NCBI GenBank assembly: GCA_022701365.1
Contig: JAKUHH010000013.1
Coordinates: 62,001-126,000 of the forward strand
Direction: 5' to 3'
Length of the DNA stretch: 64,000 nt
Source of the DNA: Mycocentrospora acerina
Lineage: Eukaryota; Ascomycota; Dothideomycetes; Pleosporales
Shown in pieces: positions 1-13,521 of this stretch (its first letter is position 1; every line of letters starts with the position of its first letter). The notes below the pieces were generated by a model, which saw only the letters and a list, made by a program, of their open reading frames with translations, was not told the origin of the DNA and did no database searches. The translations under genes and the position numbers were made by a program.

Positions 1-3000
1 ATGAAATTCAAAATCTTCATGAAGAAATTCGAAATGATGCCGACGAGCTACTTGACGAGAAAGAACTTGAATGGGAAAAAAAAAGTCGAGAGCACCTTTC
101 AAAAGTCCAAGAAATGGCAGGACTGTCGTGCGTCTACGTGATGGAACTGGACGAAAATGGATATTCGCGGCAGGTGCACAAGACGCCTTGTCGAAAGCAC
201 CGACTAAAATGGGAAGCAAAGTAGATCACAATCCAAATCTTTGAGTACCCACTACCAAGATCAGACGTGGCGGCAAAAGCTGTACTTTTCGAACTCCTGT
301 GTCCAAAGGCCTTTGTAGTATACCGAGATGCGACATGGCGTATACTATCCATGTTTGCTTATGTACCAGGAGAACAAATCGAACAAGTGCCGTTGATTCG
401 TGATTATTCAGGGCTCAGCGACTACATCTGTAACGAGAATTCAAGGGTCACCTTAGGGTCGTTTACAAAGTCACATCTACAATCGCATTATGCCACTAGT
501 GGATTTCCCGTGAGTCTCCGAGATATCTCTCGTTCATTCGGCCTCAAGCTAGACTACTTTGATAGCTCTGGCAAAACTTGGATATCGCGAAAAGAACACC
601 CGTCTCTCGCTTACCTATTTCCATTAAAGTTGCCTCATCGTTCTCCGTATGAGTACTTCAGGGCTTGCAAAAATTGGCCGTCTTCAAATAGAATCATTGC
701 TAATCAAGCAAAATGTCCCCCAGACATCAACACGCATGAATACACGGCCTGGCAAGGCTTGCTGGTTGGTACTTATTCTCGGTGGCCCTCCTTGCTGCGC
801 GAGATGGGTTCCACCAACCTTAACTTCTCTACCGATTCCTGATGGGCTGTAGTGTCTAAGCTCATATTCCAGGTCGGTCCGGCGTCATCGGAGGATATTT
901 TGCGCGATATACATTCAGTTTTTGGGGATAGAAGGTTCTGCCGTAAAATACTCGAACAAGTCGACACTCGTTTGGAAATCATACGTCGTAATTGGCGGGA
1001 GCCTGTTCAACTCGACATTTTAATTTCGATTCTGATCAAGGTATACTTACATAGCTCGGATGCGAGAGTTAGGACGACCGTGTTGAATCTTCTGCGATCT
1101 GCACGCGCCATTGTTCACAGCTGGCAAGAGCCTTAATTCTGCCGAGAGCGAAAGCAACGGGCTGTCCATATTTGCCACATGGGCATCTGTGCTTTTGAAG
1201 CGGACATACTACCCAACAATGGAGGTCAAACTTATTTCCGGAACCGAACTGCGATCCTTCCTTGTGGCTTCGATTAATCTTCAAAATTGCCTCGCTGGGA
1301 AATTTGATCCCCTTCCCTACAACCTTCGCTATGCAATTTTACAAGACCTGAGAACTTGTTATAATCTTCGATTTCGCATTTATACAGCGTTGACAGCAGA
1401 TGATCAATTGCTAAAAGCTTTGTGTACCTTCTGGCCTGTTCCCAGTGACTCTGTTACTACAGCGACCTTCGTCGACATTCAATCATGGTGGGCAACAGTA
1501 ACTCTGACTACTCAGAGCCAGGTCTACTACCATATTCACTACAACTATGTTTATGGAACACTGTTAATAAATGGTCAGCAGCTAGGAATGTTGCCACCAG
1601 AGTATCGGCGATGGCCTATAATTCAGACGCTATTTGGATCGCAGCCTCTTCAGATCTTCCCTTCGGCTTTACTCGGGATGTCTCTAGTTATAATTCGGTT
1701 GATGCCATTCCAACATCAAGTACATCTAGGATTTCGAGATAGTGAATTAGTCATCAGGGCCCAACACAAAGACGGTGTACTAGAGCTCGTACGTTATCAG
1801 TGTTCATGTCTTGTGCGTTACTAACCCGGTCATTGTCATCTAGATCTCACTGGCCACTTTCAGAAACTCACAAATTTTTGATCTTCCGGCTGCACTTGTT
1901 ACAAACTGTTATCACTGGCTAAACTTAAAAAGTGGAATCATTGAAGTCCGGCAGGGTGATCCGTGGAGGTCGAAGAAAAGTAACTGGTATCTGAATCTGA
2001 ATATCCGGCAGGCGACGCGAAACAACGGATCGAGCCTTGTCGATCCGAACAGCTATCTTGCGAAGCAAGTTGTGCAGAACTTTCACCTATTCGAATACCC
2101 GTTTCACATCACAGTTTATCAACCTCCTAACGGTAGCATGAGGATCGAGTTGAAGCGCTTAGAATTAGATTTTGTTGTCACACGGAGCGGCTTACTGCAC
2201 TGTCCTCAAATTGCAGCCATTATTACTGAATCACGTTCCCAAGATATCGGGACTTGGTACGGTTTGAGGAGCAAGCTTGTCTTACGATCTGTGAAGAGCC
2301 CGTCACAATGTAGCATCTTGATTCCCTTTGGGGAAACAGTTGTTGAGCGCGACGGCCCTCATGTGTCAATTGTGGTCAAGAACTGCGGCGGATATTATCG
2401 GTTTTCAGTCAATCGTGTCTTGGGGAGGATTGAATGTCCCACTGAGCCAGTCTTGATGTAGTTTCGCTCGTTATGGCACGCATTGACTGCTCACTACCTA
2501 CCAGATCCTCTGACCGGCCGCACTGGCGTCGAGGAGGCCTTGGGCTACATAGAGTCTGGTGCATATCAACCGTGGATTCCATTACCGAAGAATGCATGTG
2601 ACGTGTTGTCGAGGCTGAGAAACTTGTCGCCTCGCCGAGTGTACTACCCGACGAGTCTCAAGTCAATGGAGACAATACATTGGGATTCCAAAATCACAAC
2701 ATTCATGCAGGACGACAGGTACAGATCTGCGGTGGACACTATTCTTCGAAGAAGTGCCGACTTGTCGCGATTCTCGCAGAATGGTGTGGGCGATGTCATT
2801 TGTGAAGTTTCAAGCGAATTACATCTGGAAATCCGAGCATTATTACGTTTCTATACACCTCGTATTGCAGCATACAAGGTTTACCATTCGCGAGATCGCC
2901 GCATTATGACGAGGAGTCGATCGAACGTCGCGGAGATTGCGAACTTGCTATTCAAATGGCCAACCCAGATTGCCAATACTGATCGACTACCGTCTCTTTT

Positions 3001-6000
3001 GCAAAGTTTCACGGTAATTGGTGGTTACAATCGCCAGTTTGACAAAATACAAATGACTGACATCCTTGACGTCGACTTGGGAATCGACTGGGGGGCTCTT
3101 GCCAGGAGAGCTTCAGAGTGCTCGATAAAAGACAGACTGTACTTGACAATCCTATTTTCACTACTAGTCTTCCGTCCGGATGCTAACATGGATTTGGTGC
3201 GGGCGTTGGTTTCATTTGCGATACTGGACAATCTCAAAAAGGTTACTTTTCCGACGGTTTCTGCCTATAACAACTTCCAAATCAACGAAATGCCTGATCA
3301 GATCACAATTGAGAACCTTATGAAAGACGCAAAGAAACTATTCTTAGTTAATGCGGATGCCCGCAGCGGAAAACCAGGTCAGCTGGTCTTACATAGGCTA
3401 CATCATGAAAAGTAAGCAGCAAAAGCCTGTACTATGCTTGCTGAGTCTATTCGAATGCAATGGCCTTCAAAGGAGCTCGACTTGGATTGTCTTGAAGTCG
3501 GAGATGGTAATATTCTAGATCGAGACGAGGCCTTGGCCCTCGTACTTCCGGAATGGAATAGACTTGTCGATAATTTCACGTTTTCTCAGCACCTAGTCGA
3601 AGTGCAATTAGCGTTGCAAAGCCATAAACCCAAAGGCCAAAGTCAGTTGCCCAGATCAACTCTACCAATTTCCTATGGATCGATAATATACCCAGTAAGG
3701 TCGAGCGGAAAGGAAATACCCAAACTCGACGATCTCTTAGCAAAAGACATTTCTGGGTTCTCTCCGCATTATGCTTCCGGACGAGTGGGTCAAACACAGC
3801 TAAACGACACCGAGAAACTATCCACAAAGGCTCGACAGAATTTCAATCCAAAGTATGTGGAAGAGCTTAGTCAAATCATTGCTCACTACAAAGATGCATC
3901 GTCCATAGTGCACAAACGATATGGCATGGAGCTACAAGAGAGCATCACAGCGTTCTCAAACTACCTTGTTTCCTCGAAAGAAGAACAAGAAACGTACAAC
4001 CCAAGCAAATTAGCTAGCGAATTATTTTCAGCTGAAAAGATTTGCCAGAAAATTTATGAAGACCTCCGCCTCGCTCTGCAGAATGGAGATGCCCGAGCGC
4101 GATGGCTTCAATATGCTGGGCTTTGGCCGAAAATGACGACGATCACTCTACTTCGTGAGCTTCGTTCAACTTCCAGAGTGAAATTTGGTCGCGGCGTAAA
4201 GGAAGCGCTTGTGAAACTTGGGATGGCTATCACGGATTGGCAACGGCTTCTTCGAATCACGGATGCCGGGCAAAAGAACCGCCACCAGCAATTGCTGGAT
4301 GAACGCAATAACTGCGGTCACGAGAACTGGTCGCCCTTTGAGCATGTAGACTGGCTTCTTTTGGAGATCGATAGCGACATTATGCTTCGTCCTGAGCAGG
4401 TCGATGTAGCTTTTGCTACAGTCTCTCCCAGGTCTGGTCAAAACTCTGTTGTTCAACTCCTTATGGGTAAAGGAAAAACATCATGTATCCTGCGTAAGTC
4501 TTTACACTCGAGCTCTTAGTTCTACTGAGAGCCTGAATCTTCTACTAAAATCCGACCAGCTTTGGTAGCTTTAAAACTCGCTGACAAAAAACTTTTTCGA
4601 ATTGTACTTCCACGATCTCTGATTCTCCAATCAGCTCAGATCATGCAATCAAAGCTAGGAGGAATTCTCGACCGCGAAGTCATGCACATTCCGTTCTCAC
4701 GCAAGACGCCTACCGATCGGGCCTTGATGCAGACGTACACTCAGTTACACACACACATTAAGAAACAAAACGGTGTTATATTAGCGCTCCCAGAACATAT
4801 CCTGTCATTTAAGCTCAGTGGTTTGCAGCGTTTATGCGATGGCAAGCTCGACGAAGCTGCCATTATGATGAAAGCTCAGTCGTGGTTGGATCGTCATGCC
4901 ATAGATGTTTTGGATGAGTGCGACGTATCGCTTGCGATTCGAACACAGCTAATCTATCCATCGGGTTCTCAGCAATCATTAGATGGACATCCTTTAAGGT
5001 GGCAAACGGTACAGACTCTTCTACACTTGGTTGTGTCGAGCCTACCTAGTCTCTCAATCGCGTACCCGTTTAGCGTCGAGATTGTTAACAGAATTGGCTA
5101 TCCACTAATATATTTCCTACGCAGAGATGCAGAGGAACACTTGATTTCGCAAATTGTGCAAGCCATCTGCAAGGGCCGCACTACTATCTTGCCAATTGCA
5201 GATTTCTCTGTTGCCGCCCAAGAAGCGATTGAGTCATTTCTTACTCATCCGTCCGTAACCGCCGAGACAACGGCCATGGTCATCGATCTGTTCAAGGAAA
5301 AGCGGCATCAGATGGATGTGGCCTACCATTTACGTGGGTTATTTGTTCATCGAATTTTTCTGTCAACCCTTAAGAAGCGGTGGAATGTGCAGTACGGATT
5401 GCATCCCACTCGTGACCCAATTGCGGTCCCTTACCAGGTAAATACACGCTGTCGCCTTCAATTTTTTGGTTGATCGAGAGTAAATTTAAATACTAGATAC
5501 TGACAAAAATAGGCTAAGGGAGTTCCATCACCAACTGCTGAATGGGGGCATCCAGATGTTGCTATTATCTTGACGTGCCTGTCGTTCTACTATGAGGGTC
5601 TGAGTCTACCACAATTCAAACAGGCCTTCGAACAGCTCTCCAAATCAGATGAGCCTAGCATTGAGTACGAAAAATGGGTTTCTAACGGTGTTCCAGACGG
5701 GTTAAGATACTATAATGGCATAAATGTAGAGGATGACCAGCAAATACACGAGCTCCATCACTATGTTAGGTATGGCAATTCTCAACAGCACTTAACACAC
5801 GGTTGCTCGTCAATCGAAATGATCGCTTCTGAAATCCTTCTAGGTACAACGTTTGTTTACTCGATTTTTATCTTAATGTTTTTGCATTTCCACGAAACGC
5901 AAAACAGTTCAGTATGAAATTGCAAGCATCAAGTTGGGATCTGATTCTCTTTGATCCTGCCCACGCAGTGAACTGCAACACGACTGGTTTCTCTGGAACC

Positions 6001-8034
6001 AATGACACACGACACCAGTTGCCGATGACGATAAAACAGGACGACCTTTCACAGCTCGCTCACACAAATGCTGAAGTCTTAGCTTATCTTCTCGAAGAAC
6101 GCAATCGCTGCTATGTGCGGATGATTGATGGTTTCGGAAGGCGCTTGAGCGAGGATGGACTGTTGAAAAAACTTCTTGATCCTTTTGGGTATCAGTTGAG
6201 CCAATCTAGCCGCATCCGAGTTCTTATCGATGCTGGAGCTCAAATTATGGAGCATGACAACATCAGTCTTGTAAAGGCATGGCTGCGGGTCGACCATGAG
6301 GCCGCTGCAGCTGTGTACTTTGATAACTCAAATCGCGCACGGGTTCTGTACGGCAAAGGCACGGATATGCCGCTTGTCGCTTCTCCATTTGCTGAAAACT
6401 TGGAAGGTTGTGTGGTTTACATTGATGAGAGTCACTGCCGTGGTACCGATCTCAAACTTCCACCCAATACCAGGGCTGCCCTTACGCTTGGTCCGCATCT
6501 AACCAAGGATGCACTTACCCAGGCTGCTATGAGACTGCGTCTTCTTGGAAGGACTCAATCTGTAGTCTTTTTTTCTCCTCCCGAAGTGCACTAGAGTATC
6601 CAAGATGTTCGGACTGCTCAGAAAGTAAATCCTTCTGCCTCTTTTAGCTCCCCGGACGTCATTCGGTGGCTTTTAGAAAAGACATGCAATGATATTGAGC
6701 AGCTCGAACCCTTGTACTTCACTCAGGGCGCCAACTATCTACAACGTATGCAAGCTAAATTGGAAAAGACAGAACTTGAAGAGAGCACGACACGCGAGGC
6801 ATTCCTCAAAGTGATGCGATCTAAGGAATTGCAAACACTGAAGCAATCGTATGAACCCAAATATCAACAACGTGGAACCGTCCTCAAGGTTTCAGATTTT
6901 GCAACTCATCTTCAAAAGCATGTAACCGAGCTACTCAAACGCAGAAAACACTTCCAGGATCGAGGATATGCTGTTCATTCTTCAGCTCTTGAGGAAGTAG
7001 AGCAGGAGCGTGAGATTGAATTTGAGGTCGAGTCTGTCCGTGAAGTTCAATCGCCAGTTCAGTTCAACGCACTCAAGTTCACTAAGCTGCATCCCGATAT
7101 TAGAGATTTCGCTTTGTTGGGTTGGTTGCGCGCAGGAGGCGATGCATATGAGCCGATGTTTTGTGCATTGCAGAAGACGACGCTGGGTGCGAAACATTGC
7201 ATTGATGCGACAGCCTGTGCATGCACGAGTCTTCTTGTCTCGACGCAATTCACCAGGACAGTCAGTGTCAATGAGCCGAACTCCAATTTTTTGCGCCCTT
7301 GTCACTGGATTCTCTGGAGCCAGGTTCTGCAATCAGCCTTGCTTGTTAGCCCCGAGGAAGCTAATCTGCTGATTCCGATACTTCGCAACGCGATCGATGC
7401 GGGACTAGCGAGTAGCCATCTCATCGTGTATGCTGCACCAATAACCCGTCGAATGCTACATTTCAATAGCTTGGATTTCTATGCCATACCGCCTCTACCA
7501 AAAAACTCTGAGCCTCCTTCAAGGCTAAGAGTAGAGCTAGGTATCTTCGCCGGACGTCTCTATTTCGAATGGGATGAGTATGCAGAAATATTGACCTTTC
7601 TCGGGATCGTTCCAGTTTCTTCAGACATTGGTAACGACGCGCAAACAAATACATCTAAGGCTTTTGCTCAAAAGCCTCTCGCCTTTCTCCACGAATGGCT
7701 TTTCATCCGTCGTAAGGATCAAGACTTTGAGCATACACCCATGGGCTTCCTCACTACTGGAAAGCCTCTTTTTCAGGATCATCCATTCTTCTCTACGACA
7801 AAAGATACATCTGAATCTAAGGCCAAATCAGTCAACAACATTTTCCTCGCTAAAGAGGAGTGCGAAGATTCGGACGATGAGGATGAGCTTGACAAGGAGC
7901 ATTTATTCCGGGAGAATAGTGACGGTAGTGAAGATGGAGGAAAGCTTCCATATCATGATGATGGTCTGGAAGAAAGGGGTAATACGTTTTTTGACGGCGG
8001 TGAATATGTGGAGGAGACCGAGGTGGAGGAGTAG
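1..8034 (+). pseudogene. DUF3638/DUF3645 giant protein, 3' part, decayed (copy 1)
   Basis: This is the downstream part of a giant fungal protein of the DUF3638/DUF3645 type; the 5' end lies outside the window. It is collinear with the second copy at 24053-33635. Shared landmarks are MGKGKTS (about 4465), LDECDVSLA (about 4910), TGFSGTND (about 5980), RGTDLKLPP (about 6440), QAAMRLR (about 6522) and HSSALEEVEQERE (about 6975). Introns that restore frame are 1789-1843, 4494-4559, 5438-5512 and 5770-5843. The reading frame is interrupted by TAG 222-224, TGA 840-842, a frameshift near 1125-1140, TAG 2459-2461, TAA 3413-3415 and TAG 6592-6594. On both sides of each stop the frame keeps matching copy 2, so these are nonsense changes and not gene ends. 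The C-terminus is very acidic. Some databases label this family ubiquitinyl hydrolase; I see no support for that here. Function is unknown. Confidence 0.85.
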
Positions 8035-8816
8035 GAAAGATACGTGGCATATGAGCCGTTGCGTATGGGGAGGATGCCAGCTGAGAGAATTTGGAGGGGT
8101 GAAATAGATTCGCGCAACATGACCGCTTTTATTGCGTTGTGAAATGCAAACGACACTTAATTCCACGAAGCTTCTAAAATAGTTTCGTTGGCTCTGTCGC
8201 ACCCAGACTAAGACGTTACCTGCTTGGTGAATGATTTCACATGTCTCAAAAAATTGCTTCAGATAAACTTTGACGATTTTGAGAAAGGCCAAAAGTTGTA
8301 ATTCTTTCCTCTTACATTTTTTGGCTTAGAATTCTATTCTTTACACAAGGCGGTTCCGATATGTCAAGTGGCTGGAATCGCGCGAACTTAAGCGCTTCGC
8401 GCACAGACAAAAACGTGTTGTGGTCAACGCCCAAGTGTCGATCCTTTTAAAGTTTCAAGGCGTGAGCACCTGTTGGTAGCACTCATTAGAGATACAAACT
8501 CATCTCAATAATATCAGACACCTCCTAATCTCACACATCCTCGTCAGCGCTCCTTGCAATCTATTACAAAGTTGCAGGCGGGCTGTGGCCATGCTCTGAC
8601 GCGTAGGGCGACCCTTTCATTTCCTCGGTAATCTCTCCGTCGCTCTCCAATCAATATGTCGGTCTGGTTTGCTAATCCCGTTTATTTGTTTTAATCGTTG
8701 AAACTTTCTTTCTTTCCCCACAACTGTCAACCTCAACACTCGTTTTTCTTCAGCATTATCTTTCGTTGGCTCTGGTAGTCAGTAGGCGCATCGTTGTGCC
8801 CCACATTCGTTATATC
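8035..8816. other. intergenic region upstream of the lyase-like gene
   Basis: No convincing coding sequence. The last 150 bases before the ATG at 8817 are rich in C/T (for example ctttctttctttcccc near 8705), as is common in fungal 5' leaders, so the promoter and leader of the following gene probably lie here. Confidence 0.4.
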
Positions 8817-10322
8817 ATGCATTCTTTCTTGCTTGCCAGTCTCTACTTTTTCTTCTCTTCCTCCTGCGTCCAGGCCTTTGTTCACCCCGGACTACTAGTG
8901 AACGATGCCGATATCGCTCGCATCAAAACCAAGCTTTCTGCTGGAATCGACCCTTGGCAGGCTTCGTGGGATAAACTAACAAGCATCAAATACTCTCAGT
9001 CAGACTATGTTGACAATGCAGTCGCTGTTGTCTCCCGAAACCCGGTCGATGGCGTGGCCGCCAATGCCGATTTGCTTTGGCACGACGCCGCTGCGGCTTT
9101 CAACCTCGCGCTGCGATGGAAGATCGAGGGTAACGCGACATTTGCAGAGGCGGCTTCGAAGATTCTCGGAGCTTGGGGAAGAACGCTTACAGGATTTGCG
9201 GGCAATGATGACCAATACCTCATAGCAGGTCTTCAAGGTTACCAACTGGTTAATGCGGCAGAGCTGCTGCGAGATTATGGCCCTTTCAATTCCAGTGGCA
9301 ACGCGCAAGCATTCACCACCATGTTTCAAAAGACATTCCTCTACAATAACATCTTCTTCCTCAACCACCAAGCCCCATCGGAGCACAACCACAAGCACTT
9401 CCACGCCAACTGGGAACTTTGCAACATGGCATCCGCGATGGCTTTTGGAGTATACACTGATAACGCCACAATCTATGACTTCGCGGTCAGCTACTTCAAG
9501 AACGGCACAGGAAATGGAGCAATCAACAACGCCATTACTAATCTCGTCAAGGAACCCGGAACAGGCGTTATCATGGGACAGCCTCAAGAAGCCGGACGGG
9601 ACCAAGGCCACACCGGTTTGGACTTCCAGCTCCTTGGTGTAATCGCTCAACAAGCATGGAATCAAGGTGAGGACCTTTACGGCTACAACAACAGTCGGAT
9701 CTTGCAAGGGTAAGTCTTGATATCTTTTTAAAAAATTCATCAACTCACCATCTTTCACAGTGCAGAGTACTTTGCTCGCTACAACCTAGGCAACGAAGTT
9801 CCATACGAGCCATGGACGAACAATATCGTTTCTTGGACTGCGGTCAGTTCCGCTTCCAGAGGCGCCTATCGACCAACGTGGGAATTGCTGCACGCTCATT
9901 ACACGCAGATCAAAGGCGTGGATGCACCATGGACTGCGTTGTTCAGAAATTACACAATCGAATCCTTCCGTGGTTTTGAAGGGGGTGCCGGTTCGTACGG
10001 CGAGGGATCTGGTCACTATGACGGGCTCGGTTGGGGTTCGTTGCTTCATCGTTTAGATGAAGACGACATTGCTGTCGTTCCGTCGGCCGGTCCTTCCAAC
10101 GCTTCGACGACTGCATCCGTGTCGTCCACTTATGTTGTATCGCCTACCTCTGCTGTGGCTTCATCCTCAGCCCTGGACATAAATACACGCTCTTTCACTC
10201 GAATGTCGTCGTATACAACGACTTCACTTCCTACAGCTACATCAACATCTGTTATCAAAAGCTCTTCTGCGATTGCTGAAGAATCTAAGCCCATTCAGTC
10301 TGGTTGCCCTGTTGTACTATAG
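8817..10322 (+). CDS. secreted alginate-lyase-fold polysaccharide lyase
   Basis: Two exons (8817-9709 and 9761-10322; intron 9710-9760, donor GTAAGT, acceptor CACAG) give 484 aa. The start is the ATG at 8817, which opens a clear signal peptide (hydrophobic core LLASLYFFF, then CVQA before FVHPGLLV); the open frame upstream of it has no ATG. The body has the marks of the fungal alginate-lyase / chondroitin AC lyase helical fold: FVHPGLLV and DADIARIKTKL at the mature N-terminus, an NHKHFHANWE segment (about residue 190), and EAGRDQGHTGLD (about 260), whose Arg and His sit where this fold places active-site residues. The tail from about residue 425 is Ser/Thr-rich and ends in SGCPVVL, which may be an O-glycosylated linker. 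It likely cleaves a uronic-acid polysaccharide outside the cell, and it resembles family PL38. The exact substrate cannot be read from the sequence. Confidence 0.8.
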
Positions 10323-10757
10323 AGCGTGACTTACTGGTTTTAGTATTGAAGTATGTAATGTGCAAGTAACTGGTTTCTTCGATCGCAAGCTCCTTGCTCA
10401 GAGATCTTTGGTCTTATTTCCATAGACTCGCTACGTTGATCTTAATGCTCTGAAAAGAACTAAAGACACATAAATATGAACACAAGATTCTACAATTTGG
10501 AACCCGATGAATATTTCTCGTGAAATCCTGCAGCAAAGAATATAAAAACCGATAAGGTAAACGGTAGGTCTACATTTGTGGTTCAGATCCTTTTAATTTC
10601 TTCTCTGAGTGTAACCCAAACACTGTTTCAGTGCTGTCTATGTACTAGCAGTCAAGAAAATTCCCTTGAGACGCAAAGAATCAAGATATCATCTTCATGC
10701 ATCGACGCATGCAAAGAGTATGTGTAAATGGTGGGTCCTGGGTCGAAATCGCTGTAC
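10323..10757. other. intergenic region between convergent genes
   Basis: Stretch between the 3' ends of the lyase-like gene (+) and the helical protein gene (-). I see no ORF with coding character. Both polyadenylation regions must lie here. Confidence 0.4.
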
Positions 10758-13027
10758 TCACAGGTCATCTTCAATCTCATTCCACAAAGCTGGAGGGCGA
10801 GAAGCCGCCGCTTTCTCTTCCGCCACCTTGCTGGACTCATTAACGCCATCTTGAATAGCCTGGAGTCGCTCTGGTTCCATCTCGGGGCCTCCAATGAGTT
10901 TTAAGTCGTTGTCAATCTCGTGGCAACGCTTTTCAAGTTCTTCTTGGTAAATCTGTACCTGTTTTTGCGCAATCCTCTTAATGGCCTCGGCACTATCCTG
11001 AGTTTGCTCAAAGAGCGTCTGCTTGGCTTCATTTTGCTCTTCAGTCGATGCACTGATGGGAAGCAGTGTTGCCATGCGCAGACAAGGAGATATGTGTTCC
11101 CTGTTGATTTCCTCGTACAGATCTGTAGATCGAACGACGAACGAAAAATGCCCTCTGAGAGTGAACATTGTCTCGCGAAGAAGTTGGGCTTGAGCCTCGG
11201 AATACGCGAGACTAAACGGGTCGTTCCCGCCGTTTACACCGTCGAGAAAACGACTTGCGTGCTTCGTACCCGCAATGGACACGATTTCTGCAAGAATTGC
11301 GAAGAATTCTGCTAGTTTGCGCACTTGGTCCTGCATGTCCATCATTGCATCCACGGATTCTCTCAAAATACGCTTAGTATCTTCAATTGTTCCTTTCTTG
11401 TGATTGAGTTGCTCCATATTCTTGACGAGATCAATTACTTTATTCTGTGCCGCCAGTTGGGCCTCGGCATTCTTCTCCATCCGAGTGCGGCAGTCGTCCA
11501 TGGCTGTCTTCGTAACCATAAGCTTCTGATAACGCCTTGTCAGTACTTTTCCCTGTCCAGAATCTCGTGAAGTGTCCATAGAAGAGCCGAACCCAAAGCC
11601 AGGTTGTGCAGCAGCAAAAGCTACCAGCCTAGTTGCTTCGACTAGACATTTTGAAACACCAATTCGCCAGTCTTCGATGTATTGATCAATAGCAGAAACA
11701 TCTTCGGTGCTGTTACCTATTTCATCCAAGATTGTACTTATGATGTCTATTGTATCGCCTACGAACACTTTGGCCTTAATGGTGTTTTCACTTTGAAACT
11801 GACCCAGGCCGTTTTTCAACTCTTGTAGACGACCAAGGCAGGACCGAAACTCACTTCTGCGTTGAACAATTTTCTTGGCATCGTCTTCAAGGAGCTTTTC
11901 CAAGCGTTTAAGCTGAGACTCTATTTGGTCAGCCGAGATTAGTGCAGGATCAATACATGTAGTCATGACAGATGCAGGTCTAGTCTCCCCTTTTCTTGAC
12001 GCTCGACCTAGGGTGACCGTATCTTTGACAACACTGATGGCCGCGTTGACCATCCCAATTCCCACACTTCTTGCGTCTTCTAAGATACCGAAAAAGAAAG
12101 CAGACGTCTCTGTAGATATTAGTATCAGAAAGCTAGGACTATGATTTTTCGCGTAACAAACCTCCACGGTCCATTTCCTTATCATATCTGTTTTTTGCTT
12201 CGTTGTAGTCTCCCTTGGTGTCACCAAATTGGTCTTGCAGTGTGCTCTTGACATTTTCGGTCTTTTCCTTGTCTCTTTGCACGTCTTTGACGTCCTGCGC
12301 AGTCTTCTCCTGTTCTAGTTGTGCAGTGCCTGTGTAGGTTTAGAGACGAAAATTTTACTCGAAGTAGTAGTGGCTCTTACTCAACTTGTGACTCATTGCT
12401 TGATTTGCTTCGCTTGCCGTGGCAACAAGTTGCTGAAACTCTTTATCAATTTCCAAAGCAAGATCGGCGCACTTTTGCATCTCCTCGTGGAACTTTGTGA
12501 CTGATGTGAGAAGGCGCGACTTTGCATTCTGGGGATCTTGTAGTGCGAACAAAATGTCTTGCATCTGCAGTACATATGTTAGTTGTATGCCTTTGCGAAC
12601 TCGCTACAGATCACATACATGACTGCTTCTACCAAACAGTATACTTGATTGCAGCCGAATGACTCGCATATTCTTGCTGGCACATGCAAATGCCTTTCCA
12701 GCCTGATCAACGATTTGAATCATAGTGCTTGACATACTAGGATATCTTGGTTTCTCATAAGCGTGTGAAAATCTCTCCTGTATGCAGAACCTACTGTAAA
12801 TACTGAAATCCACGTGAGGGTGCCACTAGATTGATGCGAAGTGCATTATCTGAGAACGCAAGTAATTTGATCTGACCTATCAAATTGATGGCCCAGGGTG
12901 CGGCCATGAGTATGTCTGGAAGACTGTGAGTTTTCGCCAGACTGAGACAAAGGTCTTGTTGCATTTGAGCTGCCGCCTCTCGACGGGCAGTCGCTGCCTG
13001 CTCTGTATTTGTCTCGCTACAAGCCAT
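10758..13027 (-). CDS. large coiled-coil protein with internal hydrophobic segment
   Basis: Five exons join in frame to 687 aa: 13027-12827, 12777-12619, 12564-12381, 12329-12162 and 12109-10758. Introns are 49-54 nt with AG acceptors; two donors are atypical (GTGGCA, GTTTGT). The protein is almost wholly helical. It has an N-terminal helical part, a long charged coil (residues about 125-235, Glu/Lys/Gln rich), then a hydrophobic Gly/Ala-containing stretch (about 238-270, FFFGILEDARSVGIG then AAISVV), then further long helices to the C-terminus. There is no signal peptide and no enzymatic motif. Its neighbour at 13522 is transcribed divergently and has the same arm-hydrophobic-arm plan. The layout recalls alpha-helical membrane-active proteins (ClyA and XaxA/YaxA type), but that rests on shape alone. 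It could equally be a structural coiled-coil protein. I do not recognise the family. Confidence 0.7.
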
Positions 13028-13521
13028 GTTGCTGAATAAAGTATAGAGAATGGTTAGAGAACGGAATAACTTAGGATTAAACCCTACTGACTAGCTTCAC
13101 TATGCACTTTATAGAAAGATGTCAATAAAAGTGCGGAGCCTGTGTCCTCCAACAGACGTTGATAAGCACTTTGCCGATATTTGGCTCTAATGATATGACT
13201 AAAGGAATATTCAAAAATAACTTTCCAATCCAAACGTACAAGGTTAGGTTGCTAGCTTCATGATTTGCTCTGGTTGCTTCGTGTAACATCACACGGGGTA
13301 GTGCATCCTTGGCGTGGAGATGTACACGTCAGAGCTAAATGCAATTATGGAGACTTGCATGGCAGTTCTCATATGTGGCGTGGATTTAAATTCTAATTGA
13401 CTTGCTGCATTTGCATTTAGGTCTTTCTCGGCCCTAGGTTTGCTATATTCCAATCCACATCGTGTCTCTTTCACTCAACAATCTGAATAATTTTTATTGG
13501 CAACGCTCAGGCCTTTTCATA
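13028..13521. promoter_or_regulatory. shared divergent promoter region
   Basis: The 494 bases between the two ATGs of the divergent helical-protein genes contain no coding sequence of note, so both promoters must lie here. The side next to 13522 has a C/T-rich leader (tgtctctttcactcaac). I cannot assign specific factor sites. Confidence 0.4.

Noticed and set aside
9000..9758. 252-codon minus-strand ORF over the lyase-like gene.
   Set aside because: Antisense shadow of a well-supported coding exon.
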